DNA of 64,000 nt, taken from contig NZ_MVHD01000012.1 of the NCBI RefSeq assembly GCF_002086635.1, positions 1 through 64,000 of the forward strand, read 5' to 3'. The translations under genes were made by a program, and so were the position numbers. The notes under the pieces were generated by a model. That model had not been told where the DNA came from. It ran no database searches and was given only the letters and a program-made list of their open reading frames with translations. This DNA is from Mycobacterium alsense. Its GTDB lineage: Bacteria; Actinomycetota; Actinomycetes; Mycobacteriales; Mycobacteriaceae. This document shows, piece by piece, positions 62,958 through 64,000 of this stretch (within the stretch, counting starts at the first letter, position 1; each line of letters opens with the position of its first letter).

Positions 62958-63401
62958 TCAGGACGTTGTTGCGATCGATGCGACGTTTGGTGAGGGGTGG
63001 ATGCCACGGCGGGCCAGTTCGCGTCGTAGGTCGAGGTTCTCGCCGTGTGCTCGTTCGAGGGCGTCGCGGAGGGCTTGTAGTTGCTGGCGGTGTTGTTTCT
63101 TGAGTTCGGCGATCTGGCGGGTCAGGGTGATGACCAGGGTGCTGTCGGTGTCGACGGGCTGGTCGGCAGATGCTTTGCGGCGGGTGCCGCGCAGGTGCTC
63201 GATGCGTGTGCGCAGTTCGGGGTGGTTGTAGAGGAAGGCGTGGGAGACGCTTGCTTCGCGTTGCACGGCTTGGAACGTGATCGGGTCGCCGCGTTTGATG
63301 AGTCGGCGGATAGCCTGTTCGGCGTCTCGGGTTTTGTTCTGCGACTTGACTTTCGCTGCTTGGGTGAGGGCGGTGATGCGGCGTTGTCGGGAGTCGGTCA
63401 T
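62958..63401 (-). CDS. Tn554 TnpC-like transposition accessory protein (DUF6262-type)
   Basis: Begins MTDSRQRRITALTQAAKVKS. The HTH-like segment ITFQAVQREASVSHAFLYNH and a long basic coiled coil (ADQPVDTDSTLVITLTRQIA, ELKKQHRQQLQALRDALERA) are features of TnpC-type proteins that accompany tyrosine recombinases of Tn554-like transposons. Its ATG overlaps the stop of the recombinase gene upstream by four bases. The C-terminal end lies at the junction with the truncated istB, so its last residues may not be original. Confidence 0.7.
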   Translation of the reverse strand: MTDSRQRRITALTQAAKVKSQNKTRDAEQAIRRLIKRGDPITFQAVQREASVSHAFLYNHPELRTRIEHLRGTRRKASADQPVDTDSTLVITLTRQIAELKKQHRQQLQALRDALERAHGENLDLRRELARRGIHPSPNVASIATTS

Positions 63402-64000
63402 GGGCTTCTCCTGCGGTGGGCGGTCAGGTCGAGCGTCAGCGGGATGGGTCCGGTGCTGGCTCGATGACACCGGGCTGTCGCGCCGTGGGCTGCGGAGTCG
63501 GGCACGTCGTCCAGGGCGGCCAGGAGTTTGGTAAGCGCGGAGTGTTCGGCGCGGCGGCGAATCAGCCAGACGTTGTCGTCGGGCATGGGGTGGCCGTGTC
63601 GTTGCTCGAATTCTGTTGTGGCCCGGTCGATCAGCTTGGTAGTTTCGCGGAGTTGGCGCTGCAGGACGTCTCGGTGGGTGTGGTCGGTGACGAATACCGA
63701 GCAGGTCAGGCAGGCGTTGCCTTTGTCGCAGGATTGCAGCGGTGGCAGCATGCACCACCCGTTGGGCAGGAACCGGTCTGCGCGGCGGAACAGGTGCAGA
63801 CTGTCGTGGTCGTCGCTGCTGAGTTGGATGCGGGTGCCGTCGGATCGCAGCTTGGCGGTGGCCAGGAACGCCTGCTCGGCGTGTTCGTCGCGGGCGGCGA
63901 TGTAGTGCATCGTCATGGTGGGGGTGGCGTGCCCGGCGTAGCGCTGCAGCACGTGGATCGGTAGCCCGAGTTCGGCCAGCCGGGTCAGTCGGGTGTGGCG
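63398..64000 (-). CDS. Tn554 TnpB-like tyrosine recombinase, C-terminal part (continues beyond window)
   Basis: At the window end the frame gives RHTRLTRLAELGLPIHVLQR then YAGHATPTMTMHYIAARDEH, which carry the His-x-x-Arg and the Tyr nucleophile of a tyrosine recombinase. After the catalytic core a Cys cluster (CDKGNACLTCSVFVTDHTHR) forms the zinc-finger-like tail known from Tn554 TnpA/TnpB proteins, followed by a helical end. The 5' part lies outside the window. Confidence 0.8.
   Translation of the reverse strand, partial: RHTRLTRLAELGLPIHVLQRYAGHATPTMTMHYIAARDEHAEQAFLATAKLRSDGTRIQLSSDDHDSLHLFRRADRFLPNGWCMLPPLQSCDKGNACLTCSVFVTDHTHRDVLQRQLRETTKLIDRATTEFEQRHGHPMPDDNVWLIRRRAEHSALTKLLAALDDVPDSAAHGATARCHRASTGPIPLTLDLTAHRRRSP

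Overview
The window is a high-GC chromosome segment from a Mycobacterium, most likely a slow grower. The evidence is a gene run matching the M. tuberculosis rpfE to lipP neighbourhood (rpfE, mobA, korB, korA, clpX, mmuM, clpP2, clpP1, tig, lipP), a PE-PPE pair, an LpqH-type lipoprotein, and toxin-antitoxin (TA) modules resembling mycobacterial VapBC21, MazEF2, RelFG and Rv0298/Rv0299. Family names rest on recall of motifs and sequences; no search was run.

Layout. (1) 1-10.7 kb is conserved core: the 5' end of rpfE, the mobA-korB-korA operon, clpX, mmuM, the clpP1-clpP2 operon, tig, and tRNA-Pro and tRNA-Gly. (2) 10.7-24 kb is mixed: lipP, a 55-residue exported Gly-tail peptide, an lpqH paralogue, a secreted serine protease, hydrolases and dehydrogenases, an LCP cell-wall ligase, a TetR regulator with a Phd-antitoxin-like tail, an ADP-ribosyltransferase-like toxin candidate with a tiny overlapping partner, and a HEPN/nucleotidyltransferase pair behind three 20-bp-phased direct repeats. 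(3) 24-32 kb holds a Fur-type regulator, an IdeR-like iron box ahead of a porin-like exported protein, an Asp-rich membrane protein, a cyclophilin, a MarR regulator and a PE-PPE pair. (4) 32-60.3 kb is the most unusual part. It has eight paralogous exported proteins (A-H, 387-442 residues, resembling the family annotated as GjpA-type outer-membrane porins). All share an almost identical 26-bp promoter-proximal element, RBS/start region and signal peptide, and all end in a long GC-rich hairpin. Nine type II TA modules lie in or beside the array, many with palindromic operators. Six copies also carry a similar leader of about 0.75 kb that begins with a repeat of roughly 150 bp, and orphan copies of repeat and hairpin mark apparent lost units. 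A tyrosine recombinase sits between divergent copies G and H. (5) 60.3-64 kb is mobile DNA: an IS3-family element with a frameshifted orfB that cuts off a HepT gene, an IS21 istB fragment, and two Tn554-type transposition genes running off the end.

How the parts may work together. The core genes serve proteolysis, folding and central metabolism. The accessory half looks like a locus built by repeated duplication and recombination of an envelope-protein cassette, with TA modules that may stabilise it or may simply accumulate there. Near-identical control regions suggest the eight paralogues are regulated together, while their divergent central regions suggest functional or surface diversification. 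That last step is inference.
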